Of a stretch of 26,434 bases of DNA, positions 10,585-20,319 are shown in pieces. The notes below the pieces were generated by a model. The model saw only the letters and a program-made list of their open reading frames with translations, did not search any database and was not told where the DNA came from. The position numbers and the translations under genes were made by a program. Source of the DNA: Fomitopsis serialis (taxonomy: Eukaryota; Basidiomycota; Agaricomycetes; Polyporales; Fomitopsidaceae); NCBI RefSeq assembly GCF_022376445.1, contig NW_025955457.1, positions 1 through 26,434 on the forward strand, written 5' to 3'. Each line of letters opens with the position of its first letter. Positions within the stretch are counted from its first letter, which is position 1.

Positions 10585-11050
10585 GAGCCGGGCATGGTGT
10601 GGGTCCAGAAGTGGGGGATCTTCTACAAGCAGGCGAAGCGGCGCCCGCTGGACAACTTCACTGAGGACGAGCAACTCGACTTTGACGCGACGGGCGCATT
10701 CGTGGGCGAGATCCTCGCGGCGCTCGGGGAACGCAGCACCAGAACGGTTCGCGCACTCCTGCCCGCGGCGGGCGTGCTACTCGCGTTTGCGGATCGGCTA
10801 GCGGGGGACGCGGCGGGTCTACAGCGACATCTCTTAGGCGCATGTCCCAAAGGGGTGGCTTTAGGTAGGCGAGTACGTCGCGCCGCTCTTGGCTCGGGCG
10901 CGCGAGCTCAGCAATGAGGCGTTTCTCAAAGCGTGCGCTGCGTCGTTCAAGGAGGCGTGGCGAACGACGGACGCCATTTTCGAGATCGCGTCTGAGCGGA
11001 GCGACTCCCTGGCCACGAAGGCCCTAGCGGAGGATGTCGCGTCAGTACAC
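10585..11050 (+). CDS. Unrecognised coding unit downstream of the E-box promoter
   Basis: The frame starts MVWVQKWGIFYKQ, then FTEDEQLDFDATGAFVGEIL and a run of amphipathic alanine- and leucine-rich helix to about 10835. A second frame from about 10874 gives GEYVAPLLARARELSNEAF and FKEAWRTTDAIFEIASERS to about 11040, where a GTCAGT donor-like site occurs. The two halves have the same helical, acidic-alanine character and are probably one protein interrupted by a short intron or an indel near 10840-10870. The promoter at 10.14-10.26 kb is the likely driver. I do not recognise a family. Confidence 0.4.
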
Positions 11051-11195
11051 GTTGGCAGTTTCCCTCCGCGGCCCTGCCTGCGACGCCCGAGCGTGCATGA
11101 GCCCTACCCTGGTTGCTTGTCACGCCTGACTCACCGCGACCGCGTCTATCCCGCCCACGTCTACCCCGCCCACACGTCAACCACCATCCACCACC

Positions 11196-12207
11196 ATGAC
11201 ATCCTCATTTGCAGCGGTAGCAGCACGACTAGGCGTCGGCCTCATCTACGGCGTCGCGAATATCATCCTCCCCCTTCGCCGACTCATCTGGGACCTGGCA
11301 TCAACTCTGCACAACGCGTTCTCACCGCTCCTGCCTGAAGACCGCGTGGTGCCAGAAGGCCGGCCGGGCGAGGGCGGGCTCTGGCCACGGCTCATCCCTC
11401 CGAAAGACACGGACAGTTGGAGCTGCTTCTCGATGCTGAACGCCATGGCGAACCAAGGTGCATATCCCACTACACATAAACGGCAATTGCTGAGTGTCAG
11501 CGCGGTCAGGAACCCTCCCTCGAAACTGGCGCAACATCACTTCCCGCGAGCTCAACACCGAATGCCGGGAGATATTCAACCTCTCGCCGACCTCCTGTTT
11601 CTTCGCCCCGCACCACGCTGCGAACGCGATGAATCGCAACTACTGGACGGACAGGATCGACCTCAGCGCGCATAACTGCGTCGATTACGACGCGTGCAAT
11701 GCGTCCCCTCCACATCCACCGATACGACGGCAGCTGACGCACGGGTTTTCAGGAGAGGACGCCTTCCACAACCCGACCAGTCGGAACCCGTGCCGCACCT
11801 CATCAAGGAGCTCCTCGAGAGCGGGACAGACCCAGGTGGCGACATCACCGCGAGCGACCTTCCGCTCATGCTCGGCAAGCGGGGCGCGCAGTCCGTGTCA
11901 GCAATGGCCAGTACAGCGAGGAGATGGTCCACAAGCCCGTCGGCGCCTCCAAGTGCGTGTCTACCCGCTTCCCACTCCGGATGCGCTGACGCCGTTCGCG
12001 TTCCAGCGGCTCGACGAGTCTGCGGCGGGCGGGAAGGACCTGTACCCCTACCTCATTGAGGAGCGCATCCGGAACCCCGGCGGCCTCATGATGACGACGT
12101 TCCAGAACACGGTGCTCAAGGTCGAGCTGGGCATCACGGAGGAGGTCGAGGACACCCTCCGGCTCGTGCGCATGGGCAGCAGTCACGAAGACGCCAAACC
12201 GAAGTGA
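11196..12207 (+). pseudogene. Membrane-anchored chloroperoxidase/peroxygenase-like protein, frameshifted
   Basis: This family (Peroxidase_2) uses a heme-thiolate centre to oxidise substrates with hydrogen peroxide. Exon 1 (11196-11457) starts at ATG in a good context and has a hydrophobic anchor at residues ~10-35, then WPRLIPPKDTDSW and the heme-ligand region SCFSMLNAMANQG. Intron 11458-11509 leads to exon 2: RNITSRELN, SCFFAPHHAANAMNRNYW, SAHNCVDYDA. Further exons give PDQSEPVPHLIKELLESG, LMLGKR, NGQYSEEM and EERIRNPGGLMMTTFQNTVLKVELG, with a stop at 12205-12207. Full length is ~280 residues, normal for the family. Two frameshifts are needed, near 11900 and 12025. The proximal cysteine (C77, 11424-11426) is present, but the usual PCP is SCF and the usual EHD is DYD, so the acid-base pair is altered. 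Either a decaying gene or one with consensus errors. Confidence 0.75.
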
Positions 12208-12298
12208 ACGGGCGATACGCTTTGCGTTGACAAGAGGCACCGGATGCGTGTAGTCACTAGTTTCGCAGATACACTGGGGACAAACTGGGTTGTGGCAG

Positions 12299-12752
12299 CG
12301 CCTAACATTGGCCTAACATTGGAAGACCGTGTAGATTAGTAAGCGGCGGACTAAGGCCCCCTAACACTGGACGAAAAGTGGAAATGTCACGCTCTTTGTT
12401 CGAGGCCCTCACATTGCAGACTAAACACCGCATGTCAGGTGACACGACATTGGTCGTGTTTGTCGCCATGTTAGGAGGCCGCGCAGAGGTCGATCATTGA
12501 GCATGTTAGGACAATGCTCGCGCAATGCGCGACGCCCTTCCAGAAGCCATGTGCGGGCCCAGAACAAAGCGGATATAATTTATGATGTAAGGACAATGTA
12601 CGTGGGCCGAGCATTATGTATTTGCGGCACCCTAGCAGGTGCTATGTTCGGCCCACTAAAAGGCGTGATGTAAGGCGGCCAAATACGGAAAGCCCAGAAT
12701 GGATGTTCGGAAGCCTGACATACTGCATGGTTCGTCACTATGTTAGGCGGCC
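12299..12752. repeat. Cluster of ATGTTAGG-type motifs on both strands
   Basis: The octamer ATGTWAGG, often extended to ATGTWAGGMGGCC, occurs at 12468, 12503, 12584, 12668 and 12740 on the plus strand, and inverted (CCTAACAT) at 12301 and 12312, with a near-match at 12360. Spacing is irregular (11-84 bp), so it is not a tandem array. The ORFs across it are translations of the repeat. No protein-coding gene is evident in 12208-13150. Confidence 0.55.
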
Positions 12753-12783
12753 AGAAATTCTCTGTGTCGGTCAAACGCGTTTG

Positions 12784-12990
12784 CGATTCGCCAAACGATT
12801 CGCCCATATTCCATAAACGATTCGCCCGTACTCGCCAAATGATTCGCCCCCTACTCGCCAAATGATTCGCCCTACTCACAAAACAATTCGCTCCACCCAC
12901 AAAGACAATTCGCCTCCACTCGTGTAAATCGAAGAAGCGACTTGCGTCCATTCACGACATCATTCGCATCCATTCGCATACTGATTCATG
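12784..12990 (+). repeat. Degenerate 21-23 bp minisatellite
   Basis: About seven units with the core GATTCGCC or AATTCGCC followed by a short C-rich spacer and CTCGCCAAAT-like sequence, for example at 12785, 12797, 12820, 12841 and 12864, drifting to ATTCGCATCCATTCGCAT at the end. Unit length is mostly 21-23 bp. The minus-strand ORF covering it is an artefact of the repeat. Confidence 0.7.
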
Positions 12991-13149
12991 CAGATTTGCA
13001 ACACAAATGGCGGGCGTGTTTGAGTGAAATCACATCAAGGTGGTGTTCGTGCATGTCGGCGCCACCCCCATATGGGAAGATGGCGTATCTTGACTGAACT
13101 GTGAGCGCAGTCGCGAGTCAGCGCTCATGAGATGCTGACTAGGGAGCTA

Positions 13150-14008
13150 CGTACATGACCTACCTGCGCTGGAACGGAACACAGTTCGCGCGGAACCGTT
13201 CACCCCGCCGTCAGCTTGTCTAGCGAGCGGAGCCTGCCCGAACGACTCCCTGTGCGATACCCAGAATCCTTCCTGATTCTTCAAGATGTCTGCGAGCACT
13301 ACACCGCCGAGGAACGCCATGCGTTTTCTGCGCAGTGAGTCTTAGATTTCTATGAGGGATTATCAGGACGTTCGACGTTCGGCATAGCCATCATACGCGG
13401 GACGTGTGGAGCATACCTTGAGCCGTCGCGCGACGGGTCACCGCCGAGCACTTGTATGAGGTAGAGTTGGTCCATGTCCTTCTCCAGCCAGCTTCACAGG
13501 CCATGGTACACGTAGGACACGATACGGCATCCTGGATGGCCTGGAAGAGCATCATTGATACGCCCGGTTGCTCAACGTCTACGAGGTGTGGCCGGAACAT
13601 GCACTAGATCGCTGCGAATCGCTCTTGATCAGTCAGCCGTTCAGCAGCTGGACGCACTGTGAGCAGACGCACAAACTCTCGTATCGACGTGCACTTACTG
13701 CGTCCACGAGGACTGTTGCCTCCGATAGTCTTATGTCGAGGTACATATCGTAGCTGACGGTGAGTCCAATGGCTTCCGACTGGTTTTCTTCAGATTTCAC
13801 GCACCTGACATAGCACAGCTTCTCCTGGATCTCTCGGACAGTCTTAAAGTCACCCGCTTGTTCGACCGTGTACCTCGCATGAGCCGAACCTTGATCAGAT
13901 ACCGCGTTACGTCCCGGCCAGCCATATTCAGCCAACGTGTGAGATGCAGTAGAGCGAAGCCATCGTGAAATCGTCACCGGTGTCGACGACCACACCAGTA
14001 GTGAGACC
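13150..14008 (-). pseudogene. ARP2: ARP2, actin-related protein 2, C-terminal part
   Basis: ARP2 is an actin-fold subunit of the Arp2/3 complex that nucleates branched actin. Minus-strand pieces in family order: [11 protein letters not shown] directly after an intron acceptor at 14008; [15 protein letters not shown] (about 13850-13805); FRPHLVDVEQPGVSMMLFQAIQDA (13600-13525); and RKRMAFLGGVVLADILKNQEGFWVS (about 13330-13255). Between them are stretches out of frame or lost: the region after the nucleotide-binding VVVDTGD lacks the expected continuation, and the glycine-rich SGGSTMYPGLP segment is missing. It is therefore not functional as it stands. The N-terminal part lies at 15.9-16.2 kb on the same strand, separated by the HMG-box segment. 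Confidence 0.85.
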
Positions 14009-14092
14009 TGCGTTCAAGCATCAGTGGCTGCACGGCGGCGCAAGCTAGGCATCCGACGTACCTAGCACATACAGCAAGAACCCGGCCTGAAG
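14009..14092 (-). repeat. Direct repeat copy 1 (ARP2 exon end plus intron)
   Basis: About 84 bp, roughly 80% identical to 15910-15996. Read on the minus strand it contains the end of an ARP2 exon (TTCAGGCC...TTGCTGTATG, from the VAIQAVLTLYAQG region), a GTACGTCGG donor, and the intron up to the acceptor TGATGCTTGAACGCAG. The match ends exactly at the acceptor: this copy continues into ARP2 ([11 protein letters not shown]) and the other copy does not. Most differences are G/A or C/T changes, several at CpG. Confidence 0.8.
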
Positions 14093-15470
14093 CCCCCTGA
14101 AACCGAAGGCTGTTCTGATCAACGCTCCGTCGCAGCTCCTGCATCGGGTTCGCGTCAACCCATCCATGTCCATCCCGTCTCCGCTTCCTCCCGCCTCCCC
14201 GTCGGCACCCTCGCTCTGCAAGGAGCCAAAGATCGATCCACCAGACATGGTCGACCAGTCGAGCCCGTCGAGCAGCTCCGCGAACACGTAGGTAGACCTC
14301 CTCGAGTGCGTGCGCAGGGGCCCGGTCATGACGCCGACCTCGATGTTCGCGCCCGGCGGCGGGAACACGTTGAACTCCGTCATTTGGACAGGCGTAAGCT
14401 CGTACTCTCCTGGCTCCCCCGTAGCATTGGCGTTTGCGCCGCTGAAGCCGTCGTCCAGGGCCTACGGTTGGACACAGTCCAGCCCTCAGAGGTCCGACAA
14501 AGGCATGCCGGACTGCATCATGTCCTGTAGCTCACACGTCGATCAGTGAAGGCCACGACGCGTCTGGTGGACGAGAAAAACACGTACCCCATCAGCTCCA
14601 AAAGGGTTGAGTTCATGAACCTATAGTCGGGGTCCATGTTCGACGGTCCAGTATCATTCGATACATCCATCGCAGTCTTCTCCCTTCAGCTCCGCAGACG
14701 AGGATCCTGAGTCTGCTGCAGATACTACGATGTTCGGAGCATCCGCGGGAGCGGATGTTGAGGCAGACGACGCGTCCACCATGGGTAGCTCGACAGTCTG
14801 CGAACTCGAGGCCCAGGGGGCGAGATGCGCTCGGCCGTGAGCGACACAGGCGCAGGCTACACTTTGCTTGGTACGAGAGGCGGGGGCATGCGTGAATCGT
14901 ACGCAGGTTGCTTTCCTTTCCCAGCCCGTGGCCGTTTCTCCGTCGGCGGCAACATGACGGACGTCCAGGGAAGGACATCTTCACGTCCTGCGCGTCGTCC
15001 TCCCCGGGAAGTCGCCAGCGACAGACAAGGGACTGGGCGTCCAGGTCGGCGACGAGGCGGCCGAGAGTGGTGGAGAGCGCGGGCGGTAGGGGTGGTTGAG
15101 ATGCACAAAAGGCGGTTGCGGGAGCTGGGGAGGCGGCCCGGGACGAAGAGATCCTGCTGAACGTACGGTACGTGACGCGACTTGGCCTTCTTCAGCTCCT
15201 CCTTCACTCTCGCCTTCTCAGCCTTCTCCTCTTCCTTGCGTTTCTCCTTGTCCTCCTTCTTCACCGGTTGGAACTTGTACCCAGGGAACACTGCGGATGC
15301 TCTTGTCTCTTGGTATCGGCGATGTGTTCATACTCGTGCTTGACTCATGGATTCCCGGACTTCCAGGTGAGTGCGATGTCGCGCGAATCGTCAGCTTACA
15401 GACGCAAAGCAGAGCGAGCAGTGCAGCGCGACGACGTGATGGAGCAAGGTGAGGTCCACGTGAGATTAGA
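14093..15470 (-). pseudogene. HMG-box transcription factor, frameshifted, nested inside ARP2
   Basis: HMG-box proteins bind and bend DNA; in basidiomycetes they act in development and mating. Minus-strand pieces of the box are RDIALTWKSGNP, VKHEYEHIADTKRQEHPQ and FPGYKFQPVKKEDKEKRKEE (about 15390-15220), joined across two frame changes. They match the second half of a MATA_HMG-type box followed by a basic, lysine-rich helix. The N-terminal half of the box was not found. Downstream is a long low-complexity tail typical of an activation domain: SASTSAPADAP, MMQSGMPLSDL, ALDDGFSGANANATGEPGE, QMTEFNVFPPPGANI and GLDWSTMSGG, down to about 14100, also crossing frames. The segment lies between the two halves of ARP2 in the same orientation. 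The call rests on the box; the tail belongs by continuity and composition. Confidence 0.65.
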
Positions 15471-15909
15471 CAGATTGAGGTTGAGAAGGAGGACAGGTAT
15501 GGACGTGTAGTTGCACGCGAACAATGAACGTTTTGAGTTGATCTGCAAGCGTGTCCCTTGAGCGTTCGCACAAATATATCGAACAAAGTGCAACTCACAA
15601 CACTAGCCCAAGCAAGCGACGGCGTATCGTTCGTTTTCATCCAGCCGTTTGTCTTTGTGAAGAGTTCGTGATCCTCACGTCCGGGGTGACCTTTAACCTC
15701 CGGCTACGCACCGTTTGTGAATTGGCTACCCCGGACGCGAGGTATATCCAGTGCCTGACGGCGCAGACGTTGCGGAGGTGTAGAGCCAGTCAGAACCGGG
15801 GCAGATGCGGCGGCCACGGCCATCTGAAGTTGAGCGGAAGATGCGCACGGTCGCCACTTCGACTGTCGTTGTCCCCGTCAGCCAGCTGGTCCATATTCAA
15901 GGACTGCAG

Positions 15910-15996
15910 CTGCGTTCAAGCATCAGTGGTGGCAGCACGGCGACACAAGCTAGGCGTCCGACGTGCCTTACGCATACAGCAATCACGTGGCCTGAA
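15910..15996 (-). repeat. Direct repeat copy 2 (ARP2 exon end plus intron)
   Basis: Partner of 14009-14092. On the minus strand it follows directly from the ARP2 N-terminal part and carries the same exon end (frame IAVQAT..LLYA, interrupted by TGA and TAA) and the same intron. After the acceptor ...GAACGCAG it leaves ARP2 and enters unrelated DNA (CTGCAGTCC...). Together the two copies bracket the HMG-box segment. Confidence 0.8.
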
Positions 15997-16222
15997 CAGC
16001 GATATGCACGCCCTGATGCCATACTCCTCGAGGACGCGGAGCTTCTCATCGAAGACGTAGGCCATTTACGCACCATACTGTGCTCCACGGCTGCGTGACT
16101 TGCAGGTCATTCCGGTTTTCTGTTGCCTCGTCGTCGATCATCATATCTTGACGACCGCCGTGCGAACTCGCTCCTGCGCCCGCAGGATCGGGCGATCGAC
16201 AATCGACGGGAATTCTACGCGC
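15945..16222 (-). pseudogene. ARP2: ARP2, N-terminal part
   Basis: Minus-strand pieces: EFPSIVDRPILRAQERVRTAVVK (16215-16147), MMIDDEATENRNDLQVTQP (about 16145-16090), VEHSMVRKW, YVFDEKL, then LEEYGIRA and the QAT..LLYA end inside the direct repeat. These correspond to ARP2 residues from about 30 to the exon end near residue 140. At least three frame changes are needed, and two stop codons fall in the last exon. The first ~25 residues (the phosphate-binding CDNGTG loop) are not visible. It fits the C-terminal part at 13.15-14.0 kb with no overlap except the duplicated ~85 bp, so one gene has been split rather than two copies existing. Confidence 0.8.
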
Positions 16223-16230
16223 AATTGCTT

Positions 16231-16880
16231 TCAGCTGAGGTCTACCGCTCGTGAAAAGATGGACGCACTGTGTTTGGAACCCGCATCACCGATTTTTGAC
16301 GAGATGCGACCGATGACGGCCTCCCTATGAAGAATCGCCGCACGATTGACGAGGATGAGTGTTCGCAAGGTTTCCTGGCGGTAGATGATCGGGTGGAAGG
16401 AACTGTCGTTCGTCGCCTGCGGCAAGGCGCCCTCAAACGCGACTTGTCGTAGAACATCGTCTTCATGCTGTGCTGATGAGGGCGATGCTGACGCGGTGAA
16501 TTAGGAAACGTAGACGACGGTGTGAGACCTTTTCAATCAAATTTCAGTGATCTGGAGTGCTTGCATCGGTGGCACCCCGACGGCGATACCGACGTTGGCA
16601 CGGGAGGAGGGCGTGAGCACTATCACTGGTCTCGGAGGAGAGGCCTTGCGCAACTGTCGGCGTCGAGGATCATCCCGTCGAACGGAACGTCTTCGCCAAC
16701 AGCGTCCTTGAGCACTTTGGCCGGGGATGTGGTCGTTGAGACAGAGCAACGATCAGTTTCCTTCGCGGAGAGCGAGCTGGTCGCCGATAACCACCTTGAC
16801 CTTGAAGTCGAGGGCGTGCCATGGGTCGCCGAGTGCTTGCTTGGCGTCCGAACAGGGATGGTTGGTTCATCTAGGCGGAC
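16231..16880. other. Unassigned coding-like fragments
   Basis: A minus-strand frame gives FEGALPQATNDSSFHPIIYRQETLRTLI (about 16440-16360), a natural-looking peptide I cannot place. Further up, LGDPWHALDFKVKVVIGDQLALREGN (about 16850-16770) and AVGEDVPFDGMILDADSCA (about 16710-16655) also look like real protein in different frames. These may be pieces of one decayed gene that continues into the duplicated block at 16.9 kb. No family call is justified. Confidence 0.35.
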
Positions 16881-16884
16881 TCTG

Positions 16885-17500
16885 CGAATCGTAGTCGTGA
16901 CCGGGCAAGCGACGCGGTGTAGAATGAAGAACATGTTGGGACCAGTTATCCGTGAGAGCACCGCACCCTCGGTCTCGCCCGTTTGCAAGCTAACCCTACG
17001 CACATTCTCAGTTAGTTACCGTGAGAGCGAACTTGTATAGGATTACACGTACAGATCGCAGCGATATCACCAATCTTCTGCTCTGGTGAGAGGTCCACCG
17101 TGAGCACAGCATGATCGAATCGAGACGTCGACGGCGGCAGTCGGCGGGGACGATGTATCAGAATCTGCGAGCAGGAGGATGATACTGACGACATACTCCC
17201 GATCCAGGGTTGTTGCTCGCCATTCGACAGAAGGATAGCGATAAAGCGCCGCACCTAGGAAGCGTGTTCCATGTGAATGACAAGGCCTAACACCACTGAC
17301 GCTGGAAAGTGAGATGGAGAGAATAGCACGAACTAACAATTACGTTCCTCTGACACAGGCATGCTCCCGCCGAGCAACTCGGGGCGACGATCGGCACTCC
17401 TTGCCAGTCAGACCGTTTCGATCCAACCGGAGGGCGTGAAGGACATGCCGACGACGATGGCCTCGCGGTCGACCTTTTCTGAATCGCGAAACCTCCGCAC
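16885..17500. repeat. Segmental duplication, copy A part 1
   Basis: Matches 23228-23850 in the same orientation. From 16885 to about 17250 identity is above 90%; to 17500 it is looser but still recognisable. The shared core codes on the minus strand for LLSNGEQQP and DREYVVSIILLLADSDTSSPPTAAVDVSI-like peptides. Relative to copy B, copy A lacks single bases at about seven places in short runs (for example CGCCCG for CGCCCCG, CCCTA for CCCCTA, CAGGGT for CAGGGGT). Confidence 0.85.
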
Positions 17501-17689
17501 CCGATGAACGAGTGATCTTTCCGCTAGGATACTATGTCGGTGTGTTAGCTCAATATGAACCTGAACAATAGCTTGCCAGATCGTGTACCACACGTAGCCG
17601 TTTCGTCCTCGCGTCCAATGCTTTTTCCGCCTCCGCAACGTAACTACCCAGATTGAGTGACCATCTCGTTATGACCTGTAAACAACTCA

Positions 17690-18730
17690 ACGCGGCAGCG
17701 CGACCTGCCTCCACACCTCCATAACACCCTCTCTTCCCTTTCTCCCGTTCTCTCGCCGGCGCTGCCCCTTGTCATCCGCCTCATCCTCTAACGACACACA
17801 CTTTTCTTGCCGAATCCGCGTACCCGTTCGCGGATGCTCTAGGGGCGGAGCATAGCGACAGCGCGGAGGACGTACGGGAGACCGATGATCACCGCTCTCA
17901 AGGAACGCATTCAGGGCTTCATTCGTGACCGTGATCGCGAACATCGGGTCATGCAGGCAGCCGGCGCGACGTTGTTCGGCGCTTTCGTTCTGTATATCTC
18001 CCAGAGCTCGGTGCCTTGCCCACCGCCCTGCTTGCACCCGCACCAGCACTCGCGGAGCAGGCGTGACCTTGGCGATCGCGCGCGAGGCAGAGCAGAGTAG
18101 AGTATGGACGTCAGGTTGAGGTGCGCCGCGAGATCCTTCTCGATGGTGCGCTGGATGAACGCCATCGTCTCCTGTCGAAGGGCGCGTACATGAACGCGGA
18201 GATAGCGGGACGAGGCAGTCGGCGATGCCTGCGAGCGTGAACGACTGAGTGAGCGACGCGTCGTGGCTCGACTGATGCCCGTACTTCGTGAACGAGAGGA
18301 CATACCAGTGGTAGATACTGAGGAAGCGCGGGACGAGGACGGGGACGACGATGATTGGCATGGAGGACTGCGAGGCGGGTCGAGGAGCGCGTTCAGGAGG
18401 GATAAACATACGATCAGTGGTTCCAGGCCCAGCATAGGCATTGTACAGGCAGCCCAGCGAGCATCCGGAAGTCCTTCTTCTGCACGAGATAGGCACGTAC
18501 TTCGCGCGCCGTGGTTCTCAAGCGAAACGAACCACGCGTCCGTCACCGCACGGAGTGTGCTTTGTGGTCTCCACCAAGACTCGACAAGGCTCTTGACCAT
18601 AGCAGGAGGACGGACGAGTAGACCGCTGAGTAGGCCTCGTGAAAGAGTTATAGTACGCGCCGGAGACGGAGATGAACATGGAGGATCCGTGTAGTATGAG
18701 AGGTGCCACGGAGTATCATGACCGACCATG
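17690..18730 (-). pseudogene. Anoctamin/Ist2-like membrane protein fragment
   Basis: Fungal anoctamin relatives (Ist2 type, TMEM16 fold) are ER membrane proteins that tether ER to plasma membrane or scramble lipids. Minus-strand peptides in family order: LLLWS with VESWWRPQ (about 18610-18580), QKKDFRMLAGLP (18480-18445), VLVPRFLSIYHWYVLSFTKYGHQSSHDASLTQSFTL spread over 18340-18235, AFMYAPF (about 18195), ETMAFIQRTIEKDLAAHL, LHDPMFAITVTNEALNAFLE (17960-17900), IGLPYVLRAV, and CVSLEDE...EVWRQVALPR (17795-17690). At least five frame changes separate them. The match stops abruptly at VALPR near 17690, and the preceding N-terminus is missing. The fragment sits in DNA that interrupts the duplicated block and is absent from copy B. 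Confidence 0.7.
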
Positions 18731-19258
18731 ACCGACTCGATGCGGTCTCAGCTGCTCGAGCCCGGCGCCGCGCCAGGCCACCGTCCTTATGGTGATGTTA
18801 CATATGCGTGATTCAGAATGAGTCGTAGAGTCGACAGAAGGCAATATACAGAGGTGAGATCAAGCACGGCGGCAAGATTCGCAGTATGGAGGCCGCAGGT
18901 CTGTTCCGGGCTGTCAGTGCGTCCATCATACTAACACGATATCCACTCACCGGTCACGCTGTGTCAGCCGTGCTAATGTACTTGTGGACATAGTATGAGA
19001 ACTAGCAGCTGCCAGTCGTTTCTCCCCGCTCCTGACAGCACGCAAGCCGCCCGTCTTGAGGACATGTAGGAGCTTTGTCTATTAGCGCTCTGCCTGCCTT
19101 GCATTCTCGCGCGCGGCGGCATCGCGTCTAGATGGCACTCTTGCTGGAGAGGAGCGAAAGGCGAAGATGAGGTCAACTCGGGGTGGTATGGCGACAGAGA
19201 TTGGTGCTCAGCCCCGAGCAGAGAGAAGGGTGTGCTGGTCGTCCAAGAGGATCAGAAA
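18731..19258. other. No gene recognised; right part of the insertion in copy A
   Basis: This completes the ~1.75 kb present in copy A but not in copy B. A minus-strand ORF (19176-18973) has no recognisable features. I see no terminal inverted repeats or target-site duplication at either edge (about 17500 and 19260), but divergence would obscure short ones. Confidence 0.35.
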
Positions 19259-20319
19259 GAGTGTGTTAGGTCGGTATCCTTGACCAGCTCGGTAGAACCA
19301 GCCTCCTGTGCAGGTAGGGGACAGAATAAGAAAGAGCAGCCTGTGGTCGGAGGGCGAACAAGTCAGGAAAACTGTATCCTCGCGCTCACCACAGCAATCG
19401 GCAATTCCTTGGCTGACTGTGCGGTTCGATTACTTGAGACCTTCACGGCGATTACAGCTTCCGTCCGTCTCCCAATATGCTTCGACGGCTCCTTGAATCA
19501 CCGCTACGGTGGTACCCCCTCCAGTCGTCGCGTTCTCCTTTGACCGTCTGACAAATCTCATTCGTTAACCATCCATCTACGAGTCATGTTGGCCGCTTAC
19601 CTTCGCGCGGTAATGGCCACCCGCGTCCTATGGAGCCCACACTCACGACCTTTGTCCCTTCACCTTGAGATCGCCCATCACGACGGACTGAGGCACATAG
19701 AGCCTTATAGAGCTGTCCACTATATATGGTAGATCAGTTAGAGTGACGGAAGCATCTGTCGAATGTCTCACCAGTAGCAACGTACGAGGCCGATGTCGAC
19801 GGGGATGATCTACTAGTATCGGCGCCGCGGGGGAGGCGCGAGCGCGACTCGCAATGCGCGAAATTAGCTGGATTACCCGAAATGGCAACTGCAGGCGATG
19901 TACAGTTCACGACTTTGCCTGCCAGTCCGGGCCCCATACAGTGAGTAGGTGCGTCGACGAACAAGAAGGCCGCCATTCCCTAAGTTTGCGCTTTCAAACG
20001 TTCTGACATCCATAATCCCGCACGCCCGCACATCACTCCGTCGTGGACCTCGCCATACACTTTCGCCGCCCACCCAACGCCCACGGCCCGTACGCTCATG
20101 CGCTCGCCGATCCAACGAGGTGTGATATCTTCATGATAGCATTTTATGTTCGTTGCGATTTACAACGGCTCGCATGACTCCAATTTCGAGATGTGGTGTC
20201 ATCATAATTACCTCTGCCAGTGCTCGCAACTCATATGCACATTCAGTGATCGGATAGAGAACAGTTACAGAGATGGACTTGAAGATCCGTACAGGCAGGA
20301 CATATATGCTACGACGATT

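Noticed and set aside
9949..10917. 322-codon plus-strand ORF as one gene
   Set aside because: It starts in low-complexity DNA upstream of a TATA box. Only the part from about 10585 looks like protein; the rest is untranslated or noise.
12580..12951. 123-codon minus-strand ORF
   Set aside because: Translation of the minisatellite and the ATGTTAGG cluster.
16623..16730. P-type ATPase or glycoside hydrolase call for VPFDGMILDADSCA
   Set aside because: The peptide faintly recalls both families but no second motif supports either, so it is left unassigned.
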